64,000 nucleotides of DNA from Cololabis saira. Its lineage: Eukaryota; Chordata; Actinopteri; Beloniformes; Belonidae. A program made the position numbers and the translations under genes. The notes under the pieces are model-generated. The model was not told the DNA's origin, did not search any database, and worked only from the letters and a program-made list of their open reading frames with translations. Location: assembly GCF_033807715.1 (NCBI RefSeq), contig NC_084601.1:3197501-3261500 (forward strand), read 5' to 3'. Positions 33,337 to 44,455 of this stretch are shown one piece after another (position 1 is the first letter of the stretch; each line of letters opens with the position of its first letter).

Positions 33337-34233
33337 TGGTTGTATATACAAGTTTTTCCCTCCTACTTGTGCATTTGTAAATGGACGGTCTCCAATTTTG
33401 ATGATCAAATTGCTGAAATATCACAAATGGGACTAGTGAACCCGGTAACGACGGGAACAGGCGTCCCATCCCCGTCGTTAAGTCCCACCCTGCGTGGTTG
33501 GAGTGCCCGTGTGCACCGTTGCATGTGTGTTGTTCCATTGGCATGAGCAGTCAGGAGAGGCTGGTGAGGATTTAACTTTGCTAAGCTTTTCCTTGCCAGT
33601 TCCCCGGGAGATCCCACTGTTCGTTTATATTGAACTTTGTAGGCCGCGTGCTCTGCCAGGCTCCCCTGCCTACTGCTGTAATATAAGAGCTGCTGGGGAC
33701 CTGCACAGCACGCTAGACCTAGGGAGAGAGACACAGCTCGCCCCGGCCCGGTTGCTTATTACATTTACCCGTGTGTGTGCCCGTGTCAGCGTGCGCTTCT
33801 GTGCAGGGATCATTTTTCTACACGTTATATATTTCATTGTTGCTGAAATTTCTGGCCAATTATACGTGTTTGCTTGTGTGAATTTCGGTTGTTGGCACAA
33901 ATGGACAGATAAAAAACGACTGCAGCTTTTTCTGGGCGCCTTATTTTGGTGCGTGTTTTTTTGCACCAGTGTGTTTGCAGCTGGCACCGTCCTCCCCGGC
34001 TCGCACAGCCACCGTCATAAACAACCGCAGCCCCTGGCAGGTGTCGCGCTGTCGTGCGCAGATATGTGTTTCCCAAAGTGACATGCACACATAGACACGG
34101 CCACGTTACGTGTACTCACGTTAATGAACACACGTCTGAATACACAGGGCCGGGATTCCCCACAGGTGAGTCTCGGAGGGCAGAGTCAACACCTTATTAT
34201 TAAAATGCACAGACACTGTAATGGCACATGTGT

Positions 34234-34275
<42 letters not shown>

Positions 34276-34408
34276 GCACTGACAGCTGTTTAGGATGTCT
34301 CACACAATCCTGAGTTTCCATAAGTTTCTGGTTTTATCCCAGATCTTACTCGTTTATTTAAAAAAAAAAATGTGTTTCAAGGTCTGAGAGCTTTTGTGAG
34401 TGATCTAT
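33337..34408. other. Unassigned, partly GC-rich, with (CA)n
   Basis: Holds a (CA)n microsatellite at 34234-34273. 33494-34081 is open for 195 codons on the plus strand, the longest frame here outside simple repeats, but antisense frames of similar size overlap it and there is no recognised domain. Not called as a gene. Confidence 0.35.
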
Positions 34409-35046
34409 TACGGTGGCCGACAAGGGCCAAACGCACTGCAACGGCCTAATGCGTCTCAGTTAAGGAAAACGGCTTGAAGTACAGAAACAATTCAAATTCA
34501 CAAACTCAAAACGAGGTACAAAAAGAGGAACGTGGTGCAAATGAAAAAACGTGCTGCAAAAAACCTAAACCTCCAAACCTGCAGGGGGCGCTGCTGACTG
34601 AACTACCGTGTTTACATCCATGGTTTAAACATACAGCGGGAACTGTAATGTGATTTTTATCTGACTATATTTATATACGATGTTTATATCCCTGTACAAC
34701 GCTACATTGTATCGTGTGGTGTAAAATATAATAAAGAAACGTTTCGTAATGGATGTAAACACTGTGGTTCAGTCAGCAGCGCCCCCTGCAGGTTTGGGAA
34801 CCGGTTATGAAGCGTTTTTCTTTTGAAGATGGTTTCTTGTTTTATATTGTTTTGTGCTTTGCATCGTTTCTCTATTTGCAGCGTTTGATGATGCTGCATT
34901 TGTCTTTGTTTTTTGCAGCACGTTTTTTCATTTGCACCACGTTCCTCTTTTTGTACCTCGTTTTGAGTTTGTGAATTTGAATCGTTTCTGTACTTGAAGC
35001 CGTTTTCCTTAACTTGCAGTGCGTTTGGCCCTTGTCGGCCACCGTA
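34409..35046. mobile_element. TAC...GTA foldback element, family B2, copy 2
   Basis: Begins TACGGTGGCCGACAAGGGCC and ends GGCCCTTGTCGGCCACCGTA. The left arm is shorter than in copy 1 (it skips from GTGCTGCAAAAAAC to the centre), and the centre CCTGCAGGGGGCGCT occurs twice in inverse orientation. The flanks ATCTAT and GAAAAC do not match, so the element may have been rearranged after insertion. Confidence 0.8.
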
Positions 35047-35054
35047 GAAAACAA

Positions 35055-35122
35055 ATATATACACTACACAGTCAAAAGTTTGGACACCCTTTCCGCATTC
35101 ATTTGAATGAGAAAGGGTGAAA
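35055..35122. repeat. Tc1-type TIR stub
   Basis: CACTACACAGTCAAAAGTTT followed by GGACACC resembles the end of a common fish Tc1 element, and CACCCTTTCCGCATTC pairs with GAATGAGAAAGGGTG to form a small hairpin. Probably the remains of a deleted element. Confidence 0.55.
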
Positions 35123-35319
35123 ATAAATTCAGCACTGAAGGCTGGGATTTCACCATATGTTCCCCCTGGTGACACGCCAGCTAAAATGTTTCTTCTTCTG
35201 TCATCTCTGTCAGGTTCAGAGCCTTTTATTTATTTGTCAGATATACTGGGCTTTAGCTTGTAAAAAAAGAAAAAAATGTCAAAGTATTGCTGTCTGTGTG
35301 TAGTCACTTGATGATTTGT

Positions 35320-35648
35320 ATTTACGTGAGAGGAGAAGAAGAAGATGAAGAGGACGTAAGTGAAAAGGAAGAAATAAGAAGAGCGAGGAATAAGAAGAAC
35401 AACGAATGAGAAAATAAGTGAAAAGGTTAGTGTTCAACGTTGCTACGTGTAATTTTTTCGTCTTCTTCTTCTCCTCTCACATAAAAAACACCGGTGCATC
35501 ATCAAAAATAGTCCCCGATAATTCACTTCCGTTGTGGCTTTCTTGTGCGTTTCTTTTTGTTTGCAGCTTTTATTTTATTTGCAGCGGCGTTTGTTTCTGT
35601 TTGCAGCGTTACTTTTATTTTCAGCAATCGCGGGTCTCGGCCACCGTA
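35320..35648 (+). mobile_element. Family B1 element, right half only
   Basis: Runs from the central GAAGAAGA tract through TTTGCAGCGGCGTTTGTTTC to GGGTCTCGGCCACCGTA. The entire left arm is missing, so only half an element remains. Confidence 0.82.
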
Positions 35649-36027
35649 CAAATGCCTTGTACTCAATCAATATTGTAATGAGCCTTTTAGGCAGACGAGC
35701 ACAAACAAATGCTTTATTTATCTTTTTCATCTAGTAGGTGTTGTTACATTCACACTGGTTCCTTCTCAAAGGGCTTGCCGTAGGTGTGTGCAGTTGATAA
35801 CACGCAGAGCAGAACGAGACCGTTTCAGCTGTTTCTTTTAGTTCTGTAAAATACCTCTTATGAAAATAAGTGTCATAGTTACTTTTATTTTGGTTAAAAG
35901 CGTAGTAATTTCCTTGAAGTATATTGTAGGAGCAGTGCTTTTCCACTCTCACCCATTGAATACTTCAGGTTGACGGACAAACAGCTGCTGTTGTATCATT
36001 ACCTGATTCAAGGGTTTAATATTTACA
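35649..36027. other. Unassigned sequence, no gene seen
   Basis: Unique AT-rich stretch without recognised features. Confidence 0.5.
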
Positions 36028-37031
36028 CAGTACTGGAGTTGTAAAAATAAATCAGGGGGGATGGTGGATTTGATCATATGGGGACAGATAATTTGTGCTG
36101 ATTACAAATAATATAATATATTACAAATAATAGCAGTGACCAAAACAGCTGCAGAAATACTGCAGGAATGACATAGCAGCAGTTAAATGCAGCCTTCTGT
36201 AAGCTTGAAATATCCACTGGGCTTACATCAAATACATCAAAACACAACAATAAAAAACACTTTTCTGAACTTATCAATATGACTCTGTCCTTCACAGGAT
36301 AAGTAACATGGATCACTGCAAAAACTCTAAATCTTAACAAGAATATTTGTCTTATTTCTAGTTAAAATGTCTCATTTTAGTAAAAAAAAATCTCATTACA
36401 CTTAAAACAAGACTCATCACTGGAAAAAACAACAATTTTCACCTGTTTCAAGTAGATTTTCACTTGAAATAAGTAGAAAAAATCTAAAAAAATAACTTTT
36501 TCCCTCTAAGGGAATAATATTTCACAGAAATGGTTTGAAATTTCTTTATAGGTAAAGATATTTTAAACAAAGCTCAAAACACAAGTCTACACTGCAAAAA
36601 CCCAAAATCTTACCAGGAATATTTGTCTTATTTCTAGTTAAATTGTCTCATTTTTAGTCATTACCAGAAAAATAACTTGTTATTTGACAATTTTCACCTG
36701 TTTCAAGTAAATTTTCACGAAATAAGTAGAAAAATCTGCCAGTGGAACAAGATTTTTTTTTGCTTGTAATGAGAAGATACATCTTTTCCCACTGGCAGAT
36801 TTTTCTACTTATTTCAAGTGAAAATTTACCTGAAACAGGTGAAAATTGTCACATTTTTCTGGTGTTATTTTTCTGGTGATGACTAAATGTTGAAATAGCA
36901 GTAAAACCACATTCATTGATGAAATGACATAAGGGATGGAAAGGAGGGATGGCAGTTTTACAGGGGGGGTAATTTGGACCGTTTTTATTTCAGGGGGGAT
37001 CCCCCCTCATCCCCCCTCAACTCCAGTACTG
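36028..37031 (-). mobile_element. hAT-like element, family P, copy 1, with nested MITEs
   Basis: CAGTACTGGAGTTG at the left and CAACTCCAGTACTG at the right. The flanks TATTTACA and CATATACA match at 6 of 8, compatible with an old hAT duplication. The outer arms (36028-36310 and 36885-37031) are inverted copies of the arms of 39581-40240. The core is made of family C MITE sequence: one copy starting 36314 that is broken near 36485 by a second copy carrying its own flank. Confidence 0.75.
36314..36884. mobile_element. Family C MITE sequence, two nested copies
   Basis: First copy CACTGCAAAAACTCTAAATC from 36314. Near 36485 it is interrupted by about 105 bp (ATAACTTTTTCCCTCTAAGG and following) that is identical in kind to the flank of MITE copy 1 at 27376-27477, followed from 36590 by a second CACTGCAAAAAC copy. 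The second copy therefore carries a neighbour sequence found at another locus. Confidence 0.75.
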
Positions 37032-37723
37032 CATATACACATATTAGTATTTGGGACTGCAATATTACACGTTATGAAAAAACTTGGACTCTTCAAAAAC
37101 AGAACATACAAATCTCAGCTCTGACGCCACAGATTTGGAGAGATAATCCCTACAAAGCAGTGTGTTTATCTCTCGTCCAGAAATAGCAATTCATCAGTGA
37201 CCCTATAGTGCTATTCTCTGTCCAGGCCCAGCAAGACAGCACTAAATGTTCAAGTGGAGGTAAGTGCCGGCCGGTCCTCAGACGATACAAGCATGGTTTC
37301 AAGCTCCCGCTCGATACGCCTCCTCTCCTCAGAGGGTTCAAGGTGGAGATGATGGGGGGAATGGGGAGAACAAGAAGTATGGGAAGAGCGGAGGGGGTCA
37401 GACGGTCTGTGAGTAGGGACCGGGCGCTGCGTGTTTGTGTGTATTATGTATGTGTGCGTCTGCAACATCTCCTCTCTGGCAATCTGGAAAGACGAGAAGC
37501 CTCTCTGTGGAACGGAAGACGCCGTCTCTTTGCTTGAGTGATTCCCGAGCCCTGCAGAGCAAAAAGGGCTAACGGGGAGGAAGGTCTTCTCAAACCGTAA
37601 GACAAACTGAATCCCTTGACATCTGCTGAAACAATAAGTGCCAGCTTTGAGATGTGGGATGGCAAGAACACAACAAGCAAGAAAAGATACGTGTTCACAT
37701 ACATTCCAGTTGAAGCAAGCCAA
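37032..37723. other. Unique sequence, possible minus-strand exon
   Basis: On the minus strand about 37400-37250 one frame reads SEERRRIERELETMLVSSED, a charged helical, coiled-coil-like stretch unlike the other frames in the window. No strong splice donor follows it on that strand. I do not recognise the protein and do not call a gene. Confidence 0.25.
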
Positions 37724-37938
37724 CACTGTAAAAAACTCAAAATCTTAACAAGAATATTTGTCTTATTTCTAGTTAAAATGTCTCATTTTTAGTCAAAAAA
37801 TCTCATTACATTTAAAACAAGACTCATCACTGGAAAAAACAACAATTTTCACCTGTTTCAAGTAGATTTTCACTTAAAATAAGTAGAAAAATCTGCCAGT
37901 GGAACAAGATTTTTTTGCTTGTAATGAGAAGATAAATC
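37724..37938 (+). mobile_element. Family C MITE, left part
   Basis: Starts CACTGTAAAAAACTCAAAATC and runs to the centre, ending near GAGAAGATAAATCTA. The right arm is missing. Confidence 0.8.
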
Positions 37939-38073
37939 TACCTACAATCAACCGAACAGCATATATGGAAGCAAAAATGATCTTTGTATTATAATCAAAA
38001 ACAGATACTGCACCTTTTTTTAAAACTAAGGATAGGCAAGTAGCAATGTTTATTGCGTTCTACACGGTTACTT

Positions 38074-38396
38074 CACTGCAAAAACTCAAAATCTTAACAA
38101 GAATATTTGTCTTATTTCTAGTTAAAATGTCTAATTTTTAGTCATTACCAGAAAAATAACTTGTTATTTGACAATTTTCACCTGTTTCAAGTACATTTTC
38201 ACTTGAAATAAGTAGAAAAATCTGCCAGTGGAACAAGATTTATCTTCTCATTACAAGCAAAAAAATATTGTTCCACTGGCAGATTTTTCTACTTATTTTA
38301 AGTGAAAATTTACTTGAAACAGGTGAAAATTGTCAAATAATTTTTCTGGTAATGACTCTTGTTTTAAGTGTAATGAGATTTTTTGACTAAAGATTT
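38074..38396 (+). mobile_element. Family C MITE, right end missing
   Basis: Starts CACTGCAAAAACTCAAAATC and extends through both inner arms, but stops at TTTTTTGACTAAAGATTTT without the terminal inverted end. Confidence 0.8.
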
Positions 38397-39580
38397 TAGA
38401 ACATCAACAGCACCTAGTGCCGTACTGTGGCGTATCACTCCACCCAATCTAAAACAGACTAATCACTACAGATAAACTGACTAGTGTCATTATAGTCCCT
38501 GATTTACATCACAATATAAAGAATAGATTTATAAAATAATCAACCCTGAATTACCAAAATAACCTTCTTAAAAAATATAAATCTCCTCTTACACTTATAA
38601 GGTGAGCATGAATCAATCTTTTTTATGATGTAAAATTGTATGTATTTATTTACTTTTATTTAATTATTTAATTTTAGTTGTTAAATTTCTGGAAAAGAAA
38701 AAAGTCAAATCATACATGAGAGAAACTATTCAGTTTGTGTCTAAATATTTGTACTTGTATGAAACTGAAGATCATAATGCAAACCTGACATTTACTTTTA
38801 GTTCAGTTTGTGGAAAATGGTTGGCCTGGCTTTCTCTTTAAAACTTAAACAGTTATAAAACATTACAAACTGTAACAATAGGGCAAACACACAGCATTGT
38901 TTTGTATTTTGTGTCTTTCAAATAAAAGACAATTTTTTCCAGTCATATGTTCCTCATTCAATGTTTTAAAAAAATACTGCTATAATATCGTATCATTATC
39001 GTGACCTCAATATCGTGTATCGTACCGTATCGTAAGATTAGTGTATCGTTACACCCCTACTGTGAAATAAAAAAATTATAATCCTACTTGAAATAATAAG
39101 AGCTGGTTTAATAACTGGAAAAAAGAGTCTGAACTGGACTCATCTTGAAGTGAGACGGGTCCTGCTCATCAGCGAGGTGTTGGGGCTCAGGAAGCTGAGT
39201 CAGGCTGTGTGAGTGTGCAACTTTATCAGAAACAGGTAGAAGGGGTCACGTGTGTGCTGGTCAGGACACGCCTTCATCTAATCATGATGAAACTAATGTG
39301 TTATGCTGACACATCCATGTGCCCAGGGTGTGACATGTTGACCAGACTGCTTCTCGTAAGGAGGCAGGCTTCAAGTAAACTGCACTAAACTTGCAAAACA
39401 CCCTCATATTTACCTTTATATTGATCATGCTGAATGTTATTACAGGAAAAGTCGCCATGTGTGGGTGTTTTTTTTAAAAAAAGAAGCTATATCTAAGAAT
39501 CCTACAGCTGGATGACAGACCTTTGATTGCAGATGAAAAATTGAGGAAGGGGAAATAATTGATCAGAAAAGACGTAATAT
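38397..39580. other. Unassigned AT-rich sequence
   Basis: No gene seen. 38985-39060 (repeated TATCGTATC-type text ending ACACCCCTACTGTG) may be the end of a further decayed transposon, but no partner end is visible. Confidence 0.4.
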
Positions 39581-40240
39581 CAGTACTGGAGTTGAGGGGG
39601 GATGAGGGAGGATGAGGGGGATGGCATCCCCCCTGAAATAAAAACAGTCCAAATCATCCCCCCTGTAAAACTGCCATCCCTCCTTTCCATCCCTTATGTC
39701 ATTTCATCAATGAATGTGGTTTTACTGCTATTTCAACATTTAGAGTCATCACCAGAAAAGTAACACCAGAAAAATAACTTATTTGACCATTTTCACCTGT
39801 TTCAAGTAAATTTTCACTTGAAATAAGTAGGAAAATCTGTCAGTGGGACAAGATTTATCTTCTCATTACAAGCAAAAAAATCTTGTTCCACTGGCAGATT
39901 TTTCTACTTATTTTAAGTGAAAATCTACTTGAAACAGGTGAAAATTGTTGTTTTTTCCAGTGATGTGTCTTGTTTTAAGTGTAATGAGATTTTTTTTACT
40001 AAAAAGAGACATTTTAACTAGAAATAAGACAAATATTCTTGTTAAGCCCAGTGGATATTTAAAGCTTACAGAAGGCTGCATTTAACTGCTGCTATATCAT
40101 TCCTGCAGTATTTCTGCAGGTGTTTTGGTCACTGCTATTATTTGTAATATATTATATTATTTGTAATCAGCACAAATTATCTTTCCCCATATGATAAAAT
40201 CCACCATCCCCCCTGATTGTTTTTTACAACTCGAGTACTG
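39581..40240 (+). mobile_element. hAT-like element, family P, copy 2
   Basis: CAGTACTGGAGTTG at the left and CAACTCGAGTACTG at the right. The flanks CGTAATAT and GGTAATAC match at 6 of 8. The core 39745-40050 is family C MITE sequence lacking that MITE's own terminal 20-40 bp; the outer arms carry GGGGGGATG/CATCCCCCC tracts and GCAGCAGTTAAATGCAGCC-type sequence. Confidence 0.78.
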
Positions 40241-40896
40241 GGTAATACCACAAAAATGTTCAAAAATATCATTGACATTGAACTTTGAAAGTGAAATCAT
40301 CGCTTAGCACTTAAAGAATGAGCAAAAATAGACTGTTTAGCACTAATTAACTATGCAGAAAACTGATATGAGTTAAACATGCAGTCATCATCACAACCAA
40401 GCTCAATTATGTGTTAAATCAGAACTATATTTTCTCTTTCTTAACACCTAACGTATTAATCCTTAAACATAAGGCGAAATACAAAACCCTCCCAAAGAAC
40501 AGCGCTAAAAGGTTTCCATTCCTTTGTTTAATTGCGGTGTGTTTGAGGTTTTTTTTTGTCTTTTCAAACAATGCAAGCCGTCACATTTCTACTTCCTGCT
40601 CCCCCATTTCAAGCCCTTATTTACGCACACGCTGTAGCACCACAGCTGTAGCACCACAGCTGTGGTGCTACAGCTGCGACTGTAGTCGTGTTTGTGAGGG
40701 TAATTAGAGTGGAGAAAACGTTAACACAAGATGCTCTTTGAAGAGCTTTGGAAACAAGCGGTAAAACTGTAGAGCAGTGCATAAGTGTGCTATTCAGAAC
40801 TGTAATGGTTGTATATGAGCTTCATCAAAAATTAAAGAAGTAATTCATGGTTTCACAATTGAAGACATAAAGGCGTTTTTTTCACCTGAGCCTGGT
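40241..40896. other. Unassigned, with a perfect palindrome
   Basis: No gene seen. 40643-40676 is a perfect 34-bp palindrome (CAGCTGTAGCACCACAG and its inverse) preceded by an extra half copy. Confidence 0.5.
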
Positions 40897-40999
40897 ACAC
40901 TGAAAAAAATAAATCTAAGCGCATGTAAAGTTTGTTGCTTTACATGAATACATCTAGTTTTGAACTTAATCTGCATTTGTTCAAAAAACAAGACATTAA

Positions 41000-41334
41000 A
41001 ATCCCCATATTGTACATTTCTGTCTATACTGTTCATTTCTGTTTATACTTTTTATCTGTCATCTGTCATCCTACGTCACTTTTTGTAAAGATTCATATCC
41101 GGCTCTTTTTAATCCTCATATTGTACATTTCTGTTTATTTCTGTTATACATTTTACTTTATTCTATCTCTTAGTTTATCTCCATATATATTTGTTTGCTT
41201 TTCTATTTTTTTTATTTTTTACTTTTATTTTTATTTTTATTTTTACTGTATTGCACCAATCACCACAACAAATTCCTTGTGTGTGTTAACAAACTTGGCA
41301 ATAAACCCCCTTTCTGATTCTGATTCTGATTCTT
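41000..41334 (+). mobile_element. LINE 3' end with (ATTCTG)n tail
   Basis: Contains CACCACAACAAATTCCTTGT, GGCAATAAACCCC and the tail TTCTGATTCTGATTCTGATT, typical of fish L2-type LINE 3' ends. A T-rich TTTTATTTTTA stretch precedes it. No coding sequence remains. Confidence 0.7.
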
Positions 41335-41411
41335 CAACGTTTAGATGAAACATGCTTTATTTGTTTAAGTAGAAAATATCTTGCTTGATCTACTTTTAAA
41401 AATGAAGGCAG

Positions 41412-41589
41412 GGTGGGGGGGGGGGCCTCGCAGGCGGTGGGTTGCCTCCCTCCTACTTCTCCCTTCTGTGGGGTTGCCGGTGGCCTGGGTTCCGGGCTCT
41501 TCCTTGTCGGCCTCTGGTCTCGCGGGTGGCGGGGTTGCTCCCCCCCCTCCCCCACTATGGATACACTTCAGGTGGAGCTTTGTTTGGTT

Positions 41590-41651
<62 letters not shown>

Positions 41652-41674
41652 ACATATAGTCATTTAGTCACATG

Positions 41675-41732
<58 letters not shown>

Positions 41733-42201
41733 TGATCATATACACACACACACACACACACATAGACATACACACTGGCTTGTTCACCTGCATGCTGGCT
41801 CTCTAGTTTTTGGGTTTAGGTAGCGGTAGCGATAGCTTAGCTCAGACTGCGATCAGATCTCAAGATTTAGGTCGATTGCTGTTCGTGTTTTGGTTGGCTC
41901 TGTGCCGGTTTCGTGCTTTGTTTGCGGTTTTTTGTTGCAGATTTCCAGTGCTTGACGTGTGTCTCCGTGTGTTCCTGCTTCCTGGATTGGCAGTGGATGT
42001 CGTCACCCCCCCCCCACCCCCTCCCCCCCTAAAAAAAAACAAAAAAAAAAAAAACACTGGGTTTGTATGTGTATATTTATGTATGTGTACGCATATGTGT
42101 GCGTGTATATATGTATATATTACATATAGTAATAATGCACATATATACACTTTTGGTTTCTACCGTCATGGTATCAATCAATAATATGTGTGCAGACAAG
42201 G

Positions 42202-42234
<33 letters not shown>

Positions 42235-42241
42235 AAGAAAA
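41412..42241 (+). mobile_element. Poly-A retroposon with 13-bp duplication
   Basis: The sequence AAAAATGAAGGCA precedes the insert (ending 41411) and recurs directly after its A-rich tail (ending about 42254), a target duplication of about 13 bp. The tail is A-rich from about 42200. The body holds three (CA)n runs (41594-41652, 41677-41729, 41741-41761) and a C-run near 42005. It may be a 5'-truncated L1-like LINE 3' UTR, but no coding part is present to confirm this. Confidence 0.7.
41594..41761. repeat. Compound (CA)n microsatellite
   Basis: Three (CA)n runs (about 29, 26 and 10 units) separated by short unique spacers. The poly T-H and C-V frames are artefacts. Confidence 0.95.
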
Positions 42242-42543
42242 AAATGAAGGCAACTTTTTCGCATGAGATTTTTATGTAGATTAGGACTAGTCTTTGTATA
42301 AACTACTTAATTTTTAGTATGTACAAAATTCATTTGCAAGTAAAGTCAACTTAATTTTGATAAATAAAGTAAACTTAACACAATTAAGTTGACTGTACTT
42401 GCAAAATGTATTATTTACATACAAAAAATTAAGTTTATGTAGTTTATACAAAGACTAGTCTTTCTTGATTTACATAATAATCTCATGCAAAAAGTTGCCT
42501 TATTTTTTTTAAGCAGATCAAGCACAATATTTGTATCAGTGTA

Positions 42544-43022
42544 TTTGCGTTCTGTCTGGGAGCAGATGAGATTACGATGTGCAGACCGCAGCTACATCAT
42601 TTTCAAGCGCATATTTGTAGTTCCAACTCATAACTGTGACTGAAGAGACATAGAGACGGAACAAAGAAGTGGTTGAAACAGATTCTTCCACACCTCTCCC
42701 TGTTCTGCCTGGAGGCTCCTCACAGGTACGATTTTTTGCCCTGAACTGAAAATGAGAATCTCCAAATTAGAAGTCAGGGAGTCGTGTCGGAGCCTGACCT
42801 TAGATTCTCACCTCCTATCCAGCCGGACCTGTGAATACTGGATCTGATCTACTTGATGGCTCTGCTACGCCGCTCTGCTCTCCTCTCAGCTCTTCTTTAG
42901 TACTTATTCAATGCTTTTTTTCTATAGGTTGATATTCTATCATCAGGAAGCACATAATCTGTGCCAGCTCTATTTAGCTTGAAGCTTGAATATTGCATAT
43001 AGCAGGGTATAGCAAGGGCTAG
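42544..43022. other. Unassigned sequence, no gene seen
   Basis: Unique sequence with no recognised repeat. Confidence 0.5.
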
Positions 43023-43238
43023 TGCTACGGGGGTCACCCGACAGGACAGAGGACACAGGGTTTCGTGCAGGAAACGTTTATTTACACCCAAGACACACGT
43101 GCCGACTCAGCAGCTTCCTCCCAGCAGAGACCTCTTGCTGGTATGCAGCCGCTCTTTACGAAGCCAGGCAGGGTGGAGAGGTAGATTGGGCACAGGTGTG
43201 CCCAATCAACTGAGTGGCTGCTCCTCCACCCTGCCACA
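43023..43238 (-). mobile_element. Probable solo LTR
   Basis: Read on the minus strand it starts TGTGGCAGGG and ends CCCCCGTAGCA, the TG...CA form of an LTR. It holds an AATAAA signal near 43085 (minus strand TAAATAAACG) about two thirds of the way along, and an ATTGGGCACA/TGTGCCCAAT palindrome (43185-43206). Length 216 bp. No internal retroviral sequence, primer site or second LTR is visible. A host duplication is not detectable because a hAT element abuts its end. Confidence 0.6.
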
Positions 43239-44245
43239 CAGGGATATTCAACTGGCGGCCCGCGGGCCACTTGCGGCCCACCAGGAGCTTTTATGTGGCC
43301 CCTGGTCATATTTAAAAAAAGGGGGGGAAAGTAGTGTTGTCCCGATCGATCGGACGTCACTTCCGGTCGGAGTCACTTCCGGTCAGCGGTCGGCGTCACT
43401 TCGGGCCGGCAAGAGAAACTAACATGGTTTACTTATGACATTTTGTTTATTAATAAAAGTTTAAGATGCTGGGTAGTTTTTCAGTTGGTTAAAGATTCAT
43501 TGGACAGTGTTTGTGCATGTTAATATCTTTTCGAGAGGTTTTTTACTACTTCAGATTTTTTGAGAGTGTTGCACAGTGATAATGTTTGTCACATTATGTT
43601 TATAGAGGACTTGTTTACATCATTAGCTTCTAGGATTGGCCTGAATTTTTTTTCATTTGAATCTCTAAATGAGGACTTTGCATTTCAGATGAACTTCTAA
43701 ACCTCCTATAATTTCATGTGATTGTTTTGTTTTGCTGATATAATGCACAGATGTGTCATTAATAAAGGAGCTTATGGTTAATATTGTGGTTGCTTATTTA
43801 TAACATCAAACTGGCTACTATGGACTGAAATGGTTGTGCTCAATGCTTAATATAATATTCAAATAAGGAAATCTTGGTGGAAAGTGGTACTTTGTCATTA
43901 TGGCGTGTTTTATTAAAAGTAGGTCTAAAATATCAACTTCATTAAGTTTGCACAATGCATGGTTTCAAAATGAACTTGCATTTAAAATAATATTTCTTTA
44001 TCTGAATATTATATTTAACATTCACAATGACTAAATCTGGAGACAATTAATACATAATTCATATGTAAACTAGACAGATATATTCTCCTGCTCATTCCTG
44101 AGCACAAATCTATTATATATACATAAATCTTCGTCTTTGAGTGAAAAATACATTTTGAAAACCCCCAAAATTTCAGTGCGGCCCTCTCCATACAGTCTTT
44201 TTGCAGATGTGGCCCCCGGCCTAATCTAATTGAAGATGAATGTGA
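43239..44245 (+). mobile_element. hAT/Charlie-like non-autonomous element
   Basis: Begins CAGGGATATTCAACTGGCGG followed by CCCGCGGGCC and ends with GATGTGGCCCCCGGCCTAAT plus CTAATTGAA, the GGCCC-rich ends of a hAT family I recognise from vertebrates. The interior (43335-44170) is AT-rich and non-coding. It also includes a GTTGTCCCGATCGATCGG stretch that may belong to another element. The right border is approximate and no 8-bp duplication is seen. Confidence 0.6.
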
Positions 44246-44455
44246 ATATAGTGTAGCAATGTTATATGTATGTGTGGATGTGTCGGGGCAGGGCATAACA
44301 TTAATAAGCAGGTTATTTGATCTTATGTTTAATTACTTTCTCTGTAAGCTGTTGAACCATTAGCAAATGGAAAATACATTGATTTTTATGGCACATGGAG
44401 TTTGCCATATATGAGCGCATCCTGCAGGTTTCCTCTGCGACAAGTCTGGGACGTA

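Larger units (their letters stand above)
40897..42543. mobile_element. TA-type foldback MITE split by two retroposons
   Basis: The outer ends read TACACTGAAAAAAATAAAT and ATTTGTATCAGTGTA. The inner arms pair through GACTAGTCTTTGTATAAACT at 42286 and its inverse near 42440, GCAACTTTTTCGCATGAGAT with its inverse near 42480, and TTGCTTGATCTACTTTTAAA (41383) with its inverse near 42510. Two insertions separate these parts: a LINE 3' end (41000-41334) and a poly-A retroposon (41412-42241). The left border is the least certain part. Confidence 0.55.

Noticed and set aside
33494..34081. 195-residue frame as a gene
   Set aside because: No domain, antisense frames of 84-105 codons overlap it, and there is no splice or promoter context; probably a chance opening in GC-richer DNA.
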